64,000 nucleotides of DNA from contig CABJBA010000006.1 of assembly GCA_902363735.1 (NCBI GenBank), positions 1-64,000 of the forward strand, read 5' to 3'. The notes beneath the pieces were generated by a model, which had not been told where the DNA came from, did no database searches, and was given only the letters and a program-made list of their open reading frames with translations. The DNA is from Clostridiaceae bacterium (GTDB taxonomy: Bacteria > Bacillota > Clostridia > Lachnospirales > Lachnospiraceae). Shown here piece by piece: positions 1 through 8,778 of the stretch (position 1 is the first letter of the stretch; each line of letters starts with the position of its first letter). The translations under genes and the position numbers were made by a program.

Positions 1-26
1 TCACTAATAGGTCGAGGGCTTAACCA
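1..26 (+). rRNA. 23S ribosomal RNA, 3' end only
   Basis: The first bases read CTAATAGGTCGAGGGCTTAA, the conserved 3' terminus of Firmicutes 23S rRNA. The gene continues upstream of the window. The exact mature end is uncertain by a few bases. No 5S rRNA follows before the terminator at about 131-164. Confidence 0.85.
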
Positions 27-130
27 GGTTGGTATAGGTAAGAGGAAGTAAGAACGGATGATAGATATATAACAATGTGTGGTTTTGAGGGTATATGCAA
101 TTGGTATATTGCATAACATTGAATTTTAAT

Positions 131-164
131 GCGTGAATCCATGTATGGGTTTGCGCCTTTTTTT
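131..164 (+). terminator. Rho-independent terminator of the rRNA operon
   Basis: A hairpin with arms at 131-140 and 147-156 (GCGTGAATCC against GGGTTTGCGC, allowing G-T pairs) is followed by an eight-base T tract. It lies about 105 bases after the 23S end and before the phosphatase gene, so it probably ends the rRNA transcript. Confidence 0.75.
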
Positions 165-268
165 ATTGAAAAGATACATTCCGGTATTGTAATTTGAGAA
201 ACAAAAAGGTAAATTAAAAGAAGCGTCATACAAGAAACAGCAGCAGAGACAGGTAAGGAGCATTGATT

Positions 269-757
269 ATGATGAGAGAACAGAATGTTATCCGCATTTT
301 AATGGTCTGCCATGGAAATATATGCAGATCTCCTATGGCGGAGTTTGTGATGAAGGATATGATAGAAAGGGAACGGTTAAAAGAATGTTTTTATGTTGCT
401 TCAGCGGCAACAAGTACAGAGGAAATAGGAAATCCGGTTCATCGGGGGACAAGAGAAAAACTGAAGCAGTATGGGATTTCCACTGAAGGAAAATGTGCAG
501 TGCAGGTATCCCGGAAGGACTATGATAAGTATGATTATCTGATTGGAATGGATAAGAGAAATGTGGTTAACATGCTCAGAATTCTTGGGGGAGATCCAAA
601 AGGAAAAGTGAAACGGATTCTGGATTTTTCGGACAATCCCAGAGATATTGCAGATCCATGGTATACAGGAGATTTTGACCTTACATATAACGATGTTTAT
701 GAAGGCTGTAAGGATCTTTTGTCCTACATACTGGACCAGAATTATTCCTGGAATTAG
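269..757 (+). CDS. Low molecular weight protein-tyrosine phosphatase
   Basis: A cytoplasmic phosphatase of 162 residues that hydrolyses phosphotyrosine through a cysteinyl-phosphate intermediate. The N-terminal P-loop VCHGNICRSP fits the C-X5-R-S signature. The C-terminal DPWYTGDF segment carries the catalytic aspartate. Length is normal for the family (about 155-165). An in-frame TTG lies at 263 but only two bases after AAGGAG, so ATG 269, eight bases after it, is the better start. It is a single gene between the rRNA terminator and a bidirectional terminator. The substrate cannot be read from the sequence; family members often act on bacterial tyrosine kinases or on arginine phosphate. Confidence 0.9.
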   Translation: MMREQNVIRILMVCHGNICRSPMAEFVMKDMIERERLKECFYVASAATSTEEIGNPVHRGTREKLKQYGISTEGKCAVQVSRKDYDKYDYLIGMDKRNVVNMLRILGGDPKGKVKRILDFSDNPRDIADPWYTGDFDLTYNDVYEGCKDLLSYILDQNYSWN

Positions 758-766
758 GAACGTCAG

Positions 767-812
767 AAAACGGGCCAGCTTCCTCTGACAATCAGGTAGG
801 GCCCGTTTTTTT
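767..812. terminator. Bidirectional terminator between phosphatase and HD-GYP genes
   Basis: Arms AAACGGGC and GCCCGTTT at about 768-775 and 801-808 are flanked by A-runs on the left and T-runs on the right, so the hairpin can end transcription from either convergent gene. Confidence 0.75.
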
Positions 813-815
813 GAA

Positions 816-1886
816 TCATTCCTCTAGATCGATGATAGTGACATTCAGCGCCTCGTTGGAAAGGTCTAAATCTGTTCCTGCCTTTGCCGGAGGTGTGATA
901 ATCCGGATAATAGGACGAAGCGCAAAGCCGGGGGTATTGTCTTTGACAATAGCGGTGCCTCCGTTGCTTAAGTGGACCACTGTACCCACCGGATAGGCTG
1001 CAACGCACTGAAGAAAAGCAGTAAGCAGTTCCGGATCAAAATGAGTGTCCGCGCAGCCGCTTAAATAATCAAAAATTTTTCTAGGTGACCAGGCTTTCCG
1101 GTAAGGTCTGGTGGAATTCAATGCATCATAGACGTCAGCAATAGCTAAAATGCGGCCGTAGAGAGGGATGTCCTCTCCGGAAAGCCCAAGAGGGTACCCT
1201 GTTCCGTTATATTTTTCGTGATGAGTACGGATTCCTTGCAGAACTGCCTGGGAAATAATGGTGTTCTGTCCAAGCTTTTCATAAGAAATGCTTGGGTGCT
1301 GCTTCATGATTTCAAATTCTTCATCGGTTAAAGGTCCGGCTTTATTCGTTATTTTAATAGAAATGTCGGTCTTTCCGATGTCGTGAAGAAGCCCGCAAAG
1401 CGCCAGGTCGTTTAAGCGGTTGAGGGGAAGCCCGATGTACCGGCCCAGCAGGACGCTTAAAATTCCCACATAAAGGCTGTGGGAGTAAGTATACCCGTCA
1501 TAATCCCGGATGTCGATCATCTGGAAAAGATATTTGTCTTTGTTTAAAATATTCATAACAACCGTTTCAGCAACACTGGTGATCTCCTGGTAGATCTGCC
1601 TGCTGGATTGAAAAGTCATTTTCTTCAGGCTTTCATCAAAGGCCTTGCGAATGCTTATAAGCATTTTTGCCTTTAATTCCGGCTCTACAAAATCCTCCGG
1701 TTCAATTCCCTCTGCCAGTTCTGTATTGATATAAGCCCCCTGAACCCCAACGTTTTGCATCCGGGCGATAATTCGTTCGTTTAATTTACAACCGGCTACT
1801 GCAAAGGGAAGCATAGGATTTGGCCCTTGAATGTTTCGGGCCAGTTCCATGCCCTCAACTAACTTTTCAATAGGAAGATAAATCAA
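816..1886 (-). CDS. HD-GYP domain protein (putative cyclic-di-GMP phosphodiesterase)
   Basis: A 356-residue cytoplasmic protein expected to hydrolyse cyclic di-GMP. The central to C-terminal HD-GYP domain shows HDIGK, then HHEKYNGTGYP with an intact GYP signature, then ADVYDALNSTRPYR, the metal-binding and catalytic pattern of active enzymes. The N-terminal roughly 120 residues resemble the DUF3391-like region often found before HD-GYP domains. No membrane segment is visible. It probably starts at TTG 1886, seven bases after GAGGTG. It is convergent with the phosphatase and divergent from spoIIID. Confidence 0.88.
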   Translation of the reverse strand: MIYLPIEKLVEGMELARNIQGPNPMLPFAVAGCKLNERIIARMQNVGVQGAYINTELAEGIEPEDFVEPELKAKMLISIRKAFDESLKKMTFQSSRQIYQEITSVAETVVMNILNKDKYLFQMIDIRDYDGYTYSHSLYVGILSVLLGRYIGLPLNRLNDLALCGLLHDIGKTDISIKITNKAGPLTDEEFEIMKQHPSISYEKLGQNTIISQAVLQGIRTHHEKYNGTGYPLGLSGEDIPLYGRILAIADVYDALNSTRPYRKAWSPRKIFDYLSGCADTHFDPELLTAFLQCVAAYPVGTVVHLSNGGTAIVKDNTPGFALRPIIRIITPPAKAGTDLDLSNEALNVTIIDLEE

Positions 1887-2116
1887 CTTTTTTCACCTCA
1901 AAGACCAGGGTCCAGTCTTTTTCCTTCTATTCGGTATGTTCCTTGTTTTAACATAAATGGAAGTATATGCATAATATCTCATTAAATTATAGATGTTATT
2001 GGAGCCTTCGTCAATGAAAAATTGTTATAGTCTAAAACATCAATGTGGTGCGATTTGGTACTAACTTAAAAGTCCCTTGCATATGATTGTAAAAACGTCC
2101 TAGCAGGGGGATTTTC

Positions 2117-2389
2117 TTGAAGGAATATATTGAAGAGCGGGCGGTTGCTATCGCCAATTACATCATAGACTACCATGCGACCGTGAGACAGACGGCAAAA
2201 AAATTTGGGATATCCAAATCCACGGTACATAAAGATGTAACAGACCGCCTGGAGCATATCAATCCCTCCCTGGCAGCAAGAGCCAGAGTGATTCTCGACA
2301 TTAACAAGTCAGAACGCCACATCAGGGGGGGCCTTGCCACCAAAGAGAAATACCAGCATCGTCTGCAGATATGCAGCAAAAGAAATTAA
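2117..2389 (+). CDS. spoIIID: Sporulation transcriptional regulator SpoIIID
   Basis: A 90-residue DNA-binding protein that modulates the sigma-E regulon in the mother cell. The N-terminal helix-turn-helix VRQTAKKFGISKSTVHKDVT and the following basic segment (LDINKSERHIRGG) are typical of SpoIIID; the family is 80-95 residues. It starts at TTG 2117, six bases after an AGGGGG ribosome site. Its presence shows an endospore former. Sigma-E-like promoters for probable targets occur elsewhere in the window (11954, 15805, 21178). Confidence 0.95.
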   Translation: MKEYIEERAVAIANYIIDYHATVRQTAKKFGISKSTVHKDVTDRLEHINPSLAARARVILDINKSERHIRGGLATKEKYQHRLQICSKRN

Positions 2390-2404
2390 CAGAATAAAGA
2401 TGGG

Positions 2405-2430
2405 CAGCCGCCGTTTTTGAGGCGGCTGTT
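2405..2430 (+). terminator. Probable terminator hairpin after spoIIID
   Basis: CAGCCGCC at 2405-2412 pairs perfectly with GGCGGCTG at 2421-2428. The T-run is only two bases, so it is a weak terminator or a 3' stability hairpin. Confidence 0.5.
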
Positions 2431-2482
2431 CGGCTGTAAAAAATGAAAAAATTCTAAAATAATATTTTTTGTAAAAAATCTG

Positions 2483-2512
2483 TTGACATGGATCTGTAAC
2501 TTGTGTTATTCT
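2483..2512 (+). promoter_or_regulatory. Sigma-A promoter of the non-coding RNA
   Basis: TTGACA at 2483-2488, an 18-base spacer and TATTCT at 2507-2512 preceded by a TGT extended -10. The predicted start, near 2519, coincides with the first bases of the structured RNA. Confidence 0.75.
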
Positions 2513-2518
2513 TTACCC

Positions 2519-2838
2519 CAGTATGAAGAGACATTATCGTTTTCATGCAAATATCGACCACTTCGAAAGAAGTTAAGCCCAGACGGACAGGCGGGTCGGC
2601 TGCCGAGCGTGGGAAACCACATTATTGATTGAGTTAGAAGCTCAAATTTTATAAGTTGATTACTTAATAATCAGTGCGAATGCACATCATCTTGTGAAAC
2701 GATCAATAATAGCAGGGACGATATATTTGCTATGTAGACGGAAATGATAATTGTCATGAAGAAATAGGGGCAGAGTGCCCTTGGGGTTAATTAATTCATG
2801 AAATTACAGGCAGGTGATGTGAAGTCACCTGCCTTTTT
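2519..2838 (+). ncRNA. Orphan structured RNA with own promoter and terminator
   Basis: About 235 bases of non-coding sequence folded into many local hairpins. A closing stem pairs 2530-2538 with 2746-2755 (one bulge). ACTTC-GAAA-GAAGT and GTGG-GAAA-CCAC are two GAAA tetraloop hairpins. TCGG-CTG-CCGA lies between them, and GTGC-GAAT-GCAC follows further on. The GGGC/GCCC hairpin at about 2768 and the terminator at 2808-2838 complete the unit. No convincing reading frame is present. It does not match tmRNA, RNase P, SRP RNA or 6S as I know them. The size and the Firmicutes context fit the raiA-motif class, but I cannot confirm this. It could also act as a leader of the polyamine operon that starts 76 bases after the terminator. 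Confidence 0.7.
2808..2838 (+). terminator. Terminator of the orphan RNA
   Basis: AGGCAGGTGA at 2808-2817 pairs perfectly with TCACCTGCCT at 2825-2834, followed by a T-run. It lies upstream of the polyamine operon, so it ends the RNA or acts as an attenuator for the operon. Confidence 0.85.
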
Positions 2839-2913
2839 GATGTTAAAATTATTATCTAATTCCCGTACCTGCGGTAAGGGATAATCTCAGGATAAGGAGA
2901 AATAGAAGGTCAT

Positions 2914-4365
2914 ATGAACAGAGAAGATCAGAAGAGAGCACCTATTTATGAGGCTCTTGAAATTTTTCGAAAAAAGAGAGTGGTTCCCTTTGATGTGCCG
3001 GGTCACAAGAGGGGGAGGGGAAATCCTGAACTGGCTCAGCTTTTAGGAGAACGTTGTGTGGGCCTTGATGTAAACTCCATGAAGCCTCTTGATAATTTAT
3101 GCCATCCGGTTTCCGTCATCAGAGATGCAGAACAGCTTGCGGCCCAGGCCTTTGGAGCGGCTGATGCATTTTTGATGGTAGGCGGGACCACGTCGGCGGT
3201 GCAAAGCATGATTTTATCGGTCTGCAAGGCAGGGGATAAGATTATACTTCCCAGAAATATCCACAAGAGTGCCATCAATGCCCTGGTCTTATGCGGTGCG
3301 GTTCCGGTTTATGTAAATCCGGAGGTAAACAGTATGCTGGGAATATCTCTGGGAATGGAGATCAGCCAGGTGGAAAAGGCCATTGAGGACAATCCTGATG
3401 CAGTGGCTGTATTTGTCAACAACCCCACTTATTATGGGATCTGCTCTGATATCCGGTCTATTGTCCGGCTGGCCCATGATCATGGGATGAAAGTTCTGGC
3501 TGACGAGGCTCATGGAACCCATCTTTATTTCGGAAAAAACCTTCCGGTTTCTGCCATGGAAGCCGGAGCGGATATGGCGGCTATTTCCATGCACAAGTCA
3601 GGGGGAAGTTTAACCCAAAGTTCCATGCTCCTTTTAAATAAAGGGGTTAACGGGGATTATGTGCGCCAGATCATTAACTTGACTCAGACCACCAGCGCTT
3701 CTTATCTTCTTTTATCAAGCTTGGATATATCCAGAAGGAACCTTGCTTTGCGGGGAGAAGAATCCTTTGCCAGAGTGACGGAAATGGCTGAGTATGCAAG
3801 AGGGGAGATTAATTCCATCGGGGGATATTATGCCTATGGAAGAGACTTGATCAACGGAACCAGTATATTTGATTACGATGTGACAAAGCTTTCCGTCTAT
3901 ACATTAGGAAATGGTCTTGCGGGGATTGAGGTTTATGACCTCCTTAGGGATGAATATGATATTCAGATTGAGTTCGGGGATATCTGCAACATTCTGGCGT
4001 ATATTTCAATTGGTGACCGGATTCAGGACATTGAACGTCTGGTAGGAGCACTGGCGGACATTGAGCGGCTTTATAAGAAGGACCGGACAGGAATGCTCTC
4101 AGGAGAATACATAGCACCTAAGGTTGTTATTTCTCCTCAGGAGGCATTTTACTCTCCCAAGGTGTCCCTGCCGGTGAGGGAAGCCGCAGGAAAGGTCAGC
4201 GGGGAATTTGTTATGTGTTATCCGCCTGGAATTCCCATTTTGGCTCCAGGGGAAATGATCACGGAAGAAATCGTGGAATATATCATCTATGCCAGGGAAA
4301 AGGGCTGTTCCATGCAGGGAACCGAGGACCCTGCTGTAGAGCACCTGATGGTATTGAAAAAGTAA
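2914..4365 (+). CDS. speA: PLP-dependent arginine decarboxylase (Orn/Lys/Arg decarboxylase family)
   Basis: A 483-residue fold-type I decarboxylase, the size of Bacillus SpeA. The motif ADEAHGTH followed by SMHKSGGSLTQ contains the PLP-binding lysine (in HK) and the aspartate that contacts the pyridine nitrogen. The N-terminal PFDVPGHKRG is the usual family opening. Arginine is inferred as substrate because the operon also encodes agmatine deiminase and N-carbamoylputrescine amidase, which are needed only after arginine decarboxylation. It is the first gene of a six-gene operon; the next start is 25 bases downstream. The ribosome site AGAAGGT precedes ATG 2914. Confidence 0.88.
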   Translation: MNREDQKRAPIYEALEIFRKKRVVPFDVPGHKRGRGNPELAQLLGERCVGLDVNSMKPLDNLCHPVSVIRDAEQLAAQAFGAADAFLMVGGTTSAVQSMILSVCKAGDKIILPRNIHKSAINALVLCGAVPVYVNPEVNSMLGISLGMEISQVEKAIEDNPDAVAVFVNNPTYYGICSDIRSIVRLAHDHGMKVLADEAHGTHLYFGKNLPVSAMEAGADMAAISMHKSGGSLTQSSMLLLNKGVNGDYVRQIINLTQTTSASYLLLSSLDISRRNLALRGEESFARVTEMAEYARGEINSIGGYYAYGRDLINGTSIFDYDVTKLSVYTLGNGLAGIEVYDLLRDEYDIQIEFGDICNILAYISIGDRIQDIERLVGALADIERLYKKDRTGMLSGEYIAPKVVISPQEAFYSPKVSLPVREAAGKVSGEFVMCYPPGIPILAPGEMITEEIVEYIIYAREKGCSMQGTEDPAVEHLMVLKK

Positions 4366-4389
4366 CAGGAGGAAGGAGCGTGGAAAGAG

Positions 4390-5247
4390 ATGGAGATATG
4401 GTTTTCTGAATTACATACTTCCAATGTAAAGCTTTCGGTACGGATTGATAAGCAGTTATTTTCCGGTGAAAGCGAGTATCAGAGGATTGATGTGTTTGAA
4501 TCCCAGGAGTTTGGAAAGTTTGTGGCACTGGACGGAGATATCGTTTTTTCAGAAAAGGATGAATTTATCTATGATGAAATGGTTACCCATGTTCCCATGG
4601 CAGTCCATCCCAATGTGAGGAATGTACTGATTATCGGCGGCGGAGACGGAGGAGTGGCAAAAGAACTTTTGCAGTATCCATCCATTGAATCCATTGACGT
4701 AGTGGAGACGGATAAGCTGTTTGTAGATGTTTGCAGGGATATATTTCCGGAGGTGGCGAAGGGCCTTGAGGACAAGCGAGTCCGGGTTTTTTACGATGAC
4801 GGGCTTCGGTATCTGAGAAATAAAAAGGAAGCCTATGACCTGATCATCAACGATTCCACAGACCCCTTCGGCCACACGGAAGGGCTGTTTACCAAGGAAT
4901 TTTACGGAAGCTGTTACAAAGCCCTCAGAGCTGACGGAATCATGGTCTACCAGCATGGAAGCCCCTTTTATGATGAGGATGAAATGGCCTGCAGAAGCAT
5001 GCACAGGAAAGTATACCGTTCCTTCCCCATAAGCAGGGTTTATCAGGCACACATTCCAACCTGCCCGTCAGGCTACTGGCTCTTTGGCTTTGCATCGAAA
5101 AAGTATCACCCTATTTATGACTTTAAACCGGAAACCTGGAAAAAATTAAATATAGAAACCTGGTATTATACGGCCAATCTTCACACAGGAGCTTTTATGC
5201 TGCCCAAATATGTGGAAGATTTATTGGAAGAGGAGGAAAAAGAATGA
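4390..5247 (+). CDS. speE: Polyamine aminopropyltransferase (spermidine synthase family)
   Basis: A 285-residue cytoplasmic enzyme that by family transfers an aminopropyl group from decarboxylated S-adenosylmethionine to putrescine. GGGDGGVAKEL is the nucleotide-binding loop, ETDK follows, and INDSTDPFGHTEGLF holds the catalytic aspartate region. In many SpeE proteins this segment reads DSTDPVGPA, so the H-T after G departs from the usual. No speD, the source of decarboxylated SAM, is seen in the window. Its stop overlaps the next start (ATGA), indicating translational coupling with the carboxyspermidine dehydrogenase. Confidence 0.88.
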   Translation: MEIWFSELHTSNVKLSVRIDKQLFSGESEYQRIDVFESQEFGKFVALDGDIVFSEKDEFIYDEMVTHVPMAVHPNVRNVLIIGGGDGGVAKELLQYPSIESIDVVETDKLFVDVCRDIFPEVAKGLEDKRVRVFYDDGLRYLRNKKEAYDLIINDSTDPFGHTEGLFTKEFYGSCYKALRADGIMVYQHGSPFYDEDEMACRSMHRKVYRSFPISRVYQAHIPTCPSGYWLFGFASKKYHPIYDFKPETWKKLNIETWYYTANLHTGAFMLPKYVEDLLEEEEKE

Positions 5248-6518
5248 GCAGATTATTAATTATCGGATGCGGCGGTGTTGCCTCAGTGGCAATCAACAAA
5301 TGCTGCCAGAACAGTGAGGTGTTTACAGACATCTGTATTGCAAGCAGAACAAAGGAAAAATGCGATGAGTTAAAGAACAGGCTGGAAGGAACGACTAAAA
5401 CAAGGATTGAGACTGCCAGAGTGGATGCAGACCATGTAAAAGAGGTGGTCGCGCTGATTAAGGAGTATAAGCCTGATGCAGTTTTAAATGTGGCTCTTCC
5501 CTATCAGGATTTAACCATTATGGATGCCTGCCTGGAGACAGGGGTGGATTATATTGATACGGCTAACTTTGAGCCGGAAAATACCGATGATCCTGAGTGG
5601 AGAAAGATCTATGAGAAACGCTGTGAGGAACTGGGATTTACTGCTTATTTCGATTATTCCTGGCAATGGGATTATAAGGAGCGTTTTGAGAATGCTGGTA
5701 TTACAGCTCTCCTAGGAACCGGTTTTGATCCGGGAGTGACCAGTGTATTTTCAGCTTATGCTTTAAAACATTATTTTGATGAGATTCACACCATTGATAT
5801 TTTGGACTGTAACGGAGGAGATCACGGCTATCCATTTGCAACCAATTTTAACCCTGAGATTAACTTAAGGGAAGTATCTGCAAATGGTTCCTATTGGGAG
5901 AATGGTAAATGGGTTGAGACAAAGCCGGTAGAGTTTAAGTCCAGATATGATTTCCCTGAAGTAGGAGAAAAGGACATGTATCTCCTGCATCATGAGGAAA
6001 TCGAGTCTCTGGCTAAAAACATTCCGGGAGTGAAGAGAATACGGTTTTTCATGACTTTTGGACAGAGCTATTTAACTCACATGAAGTGCCTGGAAAATGT
6101 GGGAATGCTTTCTACCACTCCAATCAAGTTTAACGGACAGGAAATCGTTCCTATCCAGTTTTTAAAAGCTCTGCTTCCTGATCCTGCTTCCCTCGGCCCC
6201 AGAACAGTGGGAAAGACCAATATAGGGTGTATCTTTACCGGGGTAAAGGATGGGAAGGAGAAAACCATCTACATTTACAATGTGTGTGACCATCAGGAGT
6301 GCTATAAAGAAGTGGGATCACAGGCTATTTCTTATACAACAGGAGTTCCGGCCATGATCGGCACTATGATGGTACTGACCGGCGCCTGGAAAAAGCCTGG
6401 CGTATTTAATGTGGAGGAGTTTGATCCCGACCCATATATGGAGGCTTTAAACAAATGGGGGCTTCCCTGGGTAGTATGTGAGGATCCGGGAACCGTAGAG
6501 GTTTGGAGACAGGAATAA
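5244..6518 (+). CDS. Carboxyspermidine/carboxynorspermidine dehydrogenase (saccharopine dehydrogenase family)
   Basis: A 424-residue NAD(P)H-dependent enzyme that condenses putrescine (or diaminopropane) with aspartate semialdehyde and reduces the imine to carboxyspermidine (or carboxynorspermidine). The N-terminal Rossmann loop is IIGCGGVASVA. The C-terminal domain has the saccharopine-dehydrogenase-like segment with GTGFDPGVTSVF. Length matches the CASDH family (about 400-425). Overlap of four bases with speE and a three-base gap to the decarboxylase gene place it mid-operon. The product length (C3 or C4) cannot be decided from sequence; putrescine supply by the neighbours favours spermidine. 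Confidence 0.88.
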   Translation: MSRLLIIGCGGVASVAINKCCQNSEVFTDICIASRTKEKCDELKNRLEGTTKTRIETARVDADHVKEVVALIKEYKPDAVLNVALPYQDLTIMDACLETGVDYIDTANFEPENTDDPEWRKIYEKRCEELGFTAYFDYSWQWDYKERFENAGITALLGTGFDPGVTSVFSAYALKHYFDEIHTIDILDCNGGDHGYPFATNFNPEINLREVSANGSYWENGKWVETKPVEFKSRYDFPEVGEKDMYLLHHEEIESLAKNIPGVKRIRFFMTFGQSYLTHMKCLENVGMLSTTPIKFNGQEIVPIQFLKALLPDPASLGPRTVGKTNIGCIFTGVKDGKEKTIYIYNVCDHQECYKEVGSQAISYTTGVPAMIGTMMVLTGAWKKPGVFNVEEFDPDPYMEALNKWGLPWVVCEDPGTVEVWRQE

Positions 6519-6521
6519 CGT

Positions 6522-7643
6522 ATGAAAATTGAGGAATTAAAGACTCCCTGCTATGTGGTTGATGAAGGCAGACTGGAGGAAAACTTAAAGATTTTAAAGA
6601 GGATAAGGGAGCATACAGGCTGCAGCATTCTGCTGGCTCAAAAGGCATTTTCCTGTTTTTCCCAGTATCCTCTCATTGGAAAATACCTTGACGGAACCAC
6701 GGCCAGCGGTCTTTATGAGGCGCGCCTTGGCAGAGAAGAGATGGGCCTTGAAAACCATGTCTTTGCTCCGGCCTATAACACAGAGGATTTTCATGAGCTG
6801 ATTAAGATATGCGACCATATTGTATTTAACTCCTTTTCCCAGTTAGATCGGTTTAAAGACTGCCTTCATGGGGTAAGTGCAGGAATCCGGATTAACCCGG
6901 AGTATTCTACTCAGGAAGGACATGATATTTACGATCCCTGCGCTCCGGGGTCCAGGCTGGGAGTGACTCTTGACAATTTTAAGGAAGAGTGGCTGCCTTA
7001 TATTTCAGGGCTGCATTTTCATACCTTATGTGAACAAAATGCAGATGATTTGAAAAAGACCCTGGATGCGGTGGAGCAGAAGTTCGGGAAATATCTGTAT
7101 GGATTATCCTGGCTGAATATGGGCGGAGGCCATCACATTACCAGAGAGGATTATGATATCGGCCTTCTGGAAGAATGCATTAAGAGGATACAGGATAAAT
7201 ATGATCTTCACATTTACTTAGAGCCGGGAGAGGCAATTGCCTTAAATGCCGGTTATCTGGTGACAGAGGTGATGGATGTGGTGGAAAATGGGATTAAAAC
7301 TCTGATCCTTGACGCTTCTGCGGCCTGTCACATGCCTGATGTGCTGGAAATGCCTTACAGGCCTCCTTTAAAGGACAGCGGTTTACCGGGAGAAAAATCC
7401 TTCACTTATCGGCTTTCTTCCTGTACTTGTCTGGCTGGAGATGTGATCGGTGACTATTCTTTTGACAGAGAGATAAAGCCGGGAGATAAACTGTATTTTA
7501 TGGACATGGCCATTTATTCCATGGTGAAGAACAATACTTTTAATGGTATGCCATTGCCTTCCATTGCAGCTATGGACAAGGAAGGAGACTGCCGTATGAT
7601 CAGGCAGTTTGGCTATGAAGATTTTAAGAACAGGCTGTCTTAG
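6522..7643 (+). CDS. nspC: Carboxynorspermidine/carboxyspermidine decarboxylase
   Basis: A 373-residue fold-type III (alanine-racemase-like) PLP enzyme that decarboxylates carboxyspermidine to spermidine. [14 protein letters not shown] near residue 45 holds the PLP lysine. [14 protein letters not shown] is the glycine-rich phosphate-binding loop, and [14 protein letters not shown] follows as in NspC. The C-terminal [16 protein letters not shown] provides the cysteine and aspartate expected across the dimer active site. It is directly downstream of its partner dehydrogenase and only about 20 bases upstream of the agmatine deiminase start. Confidence 0.92.
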   Translation: MKIEELKTPCYVVDEGRLEENLKILKRIREHTGCSILLAQKAFSCFSQYPLIGKYLDGTTASGLYEARLGREEMGLENHVFAPAYNTEDFHELIKICDHIVFNSFSQLDRFKDCLHGVSAGIRINPEYSTQEGHDIYDPCAPGSRLGVTLDNFKEEWLPYISGLHFHTLCEQNADDLKKTLDAVEQKFGKYLYGLSWLNMGGGHHITREDYDIGLLEECIKRIQDKYDLHIYLEPGEAIALNAGYLVTEVMDVVENGIKTLILDASAACHMPDVLEMPYRPPLKDSGLPGEKSFTYRLSSCTCLAGDVIGDYSFDREIKPGDKLYFMDMAIYSMVKNNTFNGMPLPSIAAMDKEGDCRMIRQFGYEDFKNRLS

Positions 7644-7665
7644 AGCGGACGTGGAGATTTCAGAG

Positions 7666-8778
7666 ATGACAATGGAACGATTGAAAAACCTTCCGGCTGA
7701 TGACGGATTTTACATGCCGGGAGAATTTGAACCTCACAGGGGCTGTATCATGATCTGGCCTAAGCGGCCCGGTTCCTGGCCCTTTGGGGCAAAGGAGGCC
7801 AGAAAGGCATTTGTACAGATTGCAGAGGCCATTGCAGACAGCGAATCCGTGATCATGCTGGCAGAACCTGATGTTGCAGAAAATGCCAGAGAAATGCTTT
7901 CAGAACGGATTGAAGTGGTGGAAATGGAATCTGATGACGCATGGGCAAGGGATGTGGGGCCAACCTTTGTGGTAAACGGATGTGGAGAAGTCCGGGGAAT
8001 TGACTGGCAGTTTAATGCATGGGGCGGAGCCTCAGACGGATTGTATCAACAATGGGATAAAGATGATCTGGTTGCCGGGCGGTTCTGTGAACGCTTGGGA
8101 TATCCGGTGTATGATGCCAAACATTTTGTGCTGGAAGGAGGCTCTATTCATTCTGACGGAGAGGGGACCCTGCTGGTGACGGAAGCCTGTTTGTTAAGCC
8201 CCGGAAGAAATCCTGTTCTTACCAAAGATCAGATTGAAGAGCAGCTAAAGGCTTATCTGGGGGCAAAAAAGGTCATCTGGCTGAAATACGGAATTTATCA
8301 GGATGAAACCAATGAACATGTGGACAATGTGTGTGCTTTTATCCGTCCCGGTGAAGTCGTGCTGGCCTGGACCGATGATAAAAATGATCCCCAGTATGAA
8401 ATGTCTATGGCGGACTTAAAACTGCTGGAACAGGAAACAGACGCATCAGGACGGCATTTTAAAATTCACAGACTTCCTGTTCCCAAGACTCCGGTTTGTA
8501 TCCGGGAAGAAGAACTTTCCGGCTTTATTTTTGAAGCAGGAGAGGAGAAAAGAGAAGCTGGAGAGCGCCTGGCTGCCAGTTATGTAAATTTTTATATATC
8601 CAATGGGGGCGTGATTGTCCCTCAGTTTGGAGATGAGCATGACGGAGAGGCAGTGAGGATATTAAAGGAATGTTTCCCGGAGCGGAATATTTATCCGGTT
8701 TATGCAAGGGACATTATTGTTGGAGGCGGAAATATCCACTGCATTACGCAGCAAATGCCAAAAGGAGAAATTCAGTGA
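7666..8778 (+). CDS. aguA: Agmatine deiminase
   Basis: A 370-residue guanidine-modifying enzyme that converts agmatine to N-carbamoylputrescine and ammonia. Visible motifs are [19 protein letters not shown] near the N-terminus, [52 protein letters not shown] and the C-terminal [13 protein letters not shown] with the nucleophilic cysteine. The reading frame opens earlier (TTG 7609) inside nspC, but ATG 7666 has GGAG nine bases upstream and gives the family's usual length. The stop overlaps the next gene's GTG start (GTGA). Confidence 0.94.
   Translation: MTMERLKNLPADDGFYMPGEFEPHRGCIMIWPKRPGSWPFGAKEARKAFVQIAEAIADSESVIMLAEPDVAENAREMLSERIEVVEMESDDAWARDVGPTFVVNGCGEVRGIDWQFNAWGGASDGLYQQWDKDDLVAGRFCERLGYPVYDAKHFVLEGGSIHSDGEGTLLVTEACLLSPGRNPVLTKDQIEEQLKAYLGAKKVIWLKYGIYQDETNEHVDNVCAFIRPGEVVLAWTDDKNDPQYEMSMADLKLLEQETDASGRHFKIHRLPVPKTPVCIREEELSGFIFEAGEEKREAGERLAASYVNFYISNGGVIVPQFGDEHDGEAVRILKECFPERNIYPVYARDIIVGGGNIHCITQQMPKGEIQ

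Noticed and set aside
27..262. A 5S rRNA or tRNA after the 23S gene
   Set aside because: No 5S consensus, no T-loop motif and no CCA-type acceptor stem were found between the 23S end and the phosphatase gene.
2519..2838. tmRNA, RNase P RNA, SRP RNA or a ykkC-type riboswitch as identity of the orphan RNA
   Set aside because: The conserved core sequences of those RNAs, as I know them, are not present; left unassigned.
4549..5052. A 167-codon minus-strand frame opposite speE
   Set aside because: Antisense shadow of a conserved gene; no ribosome site or motif.
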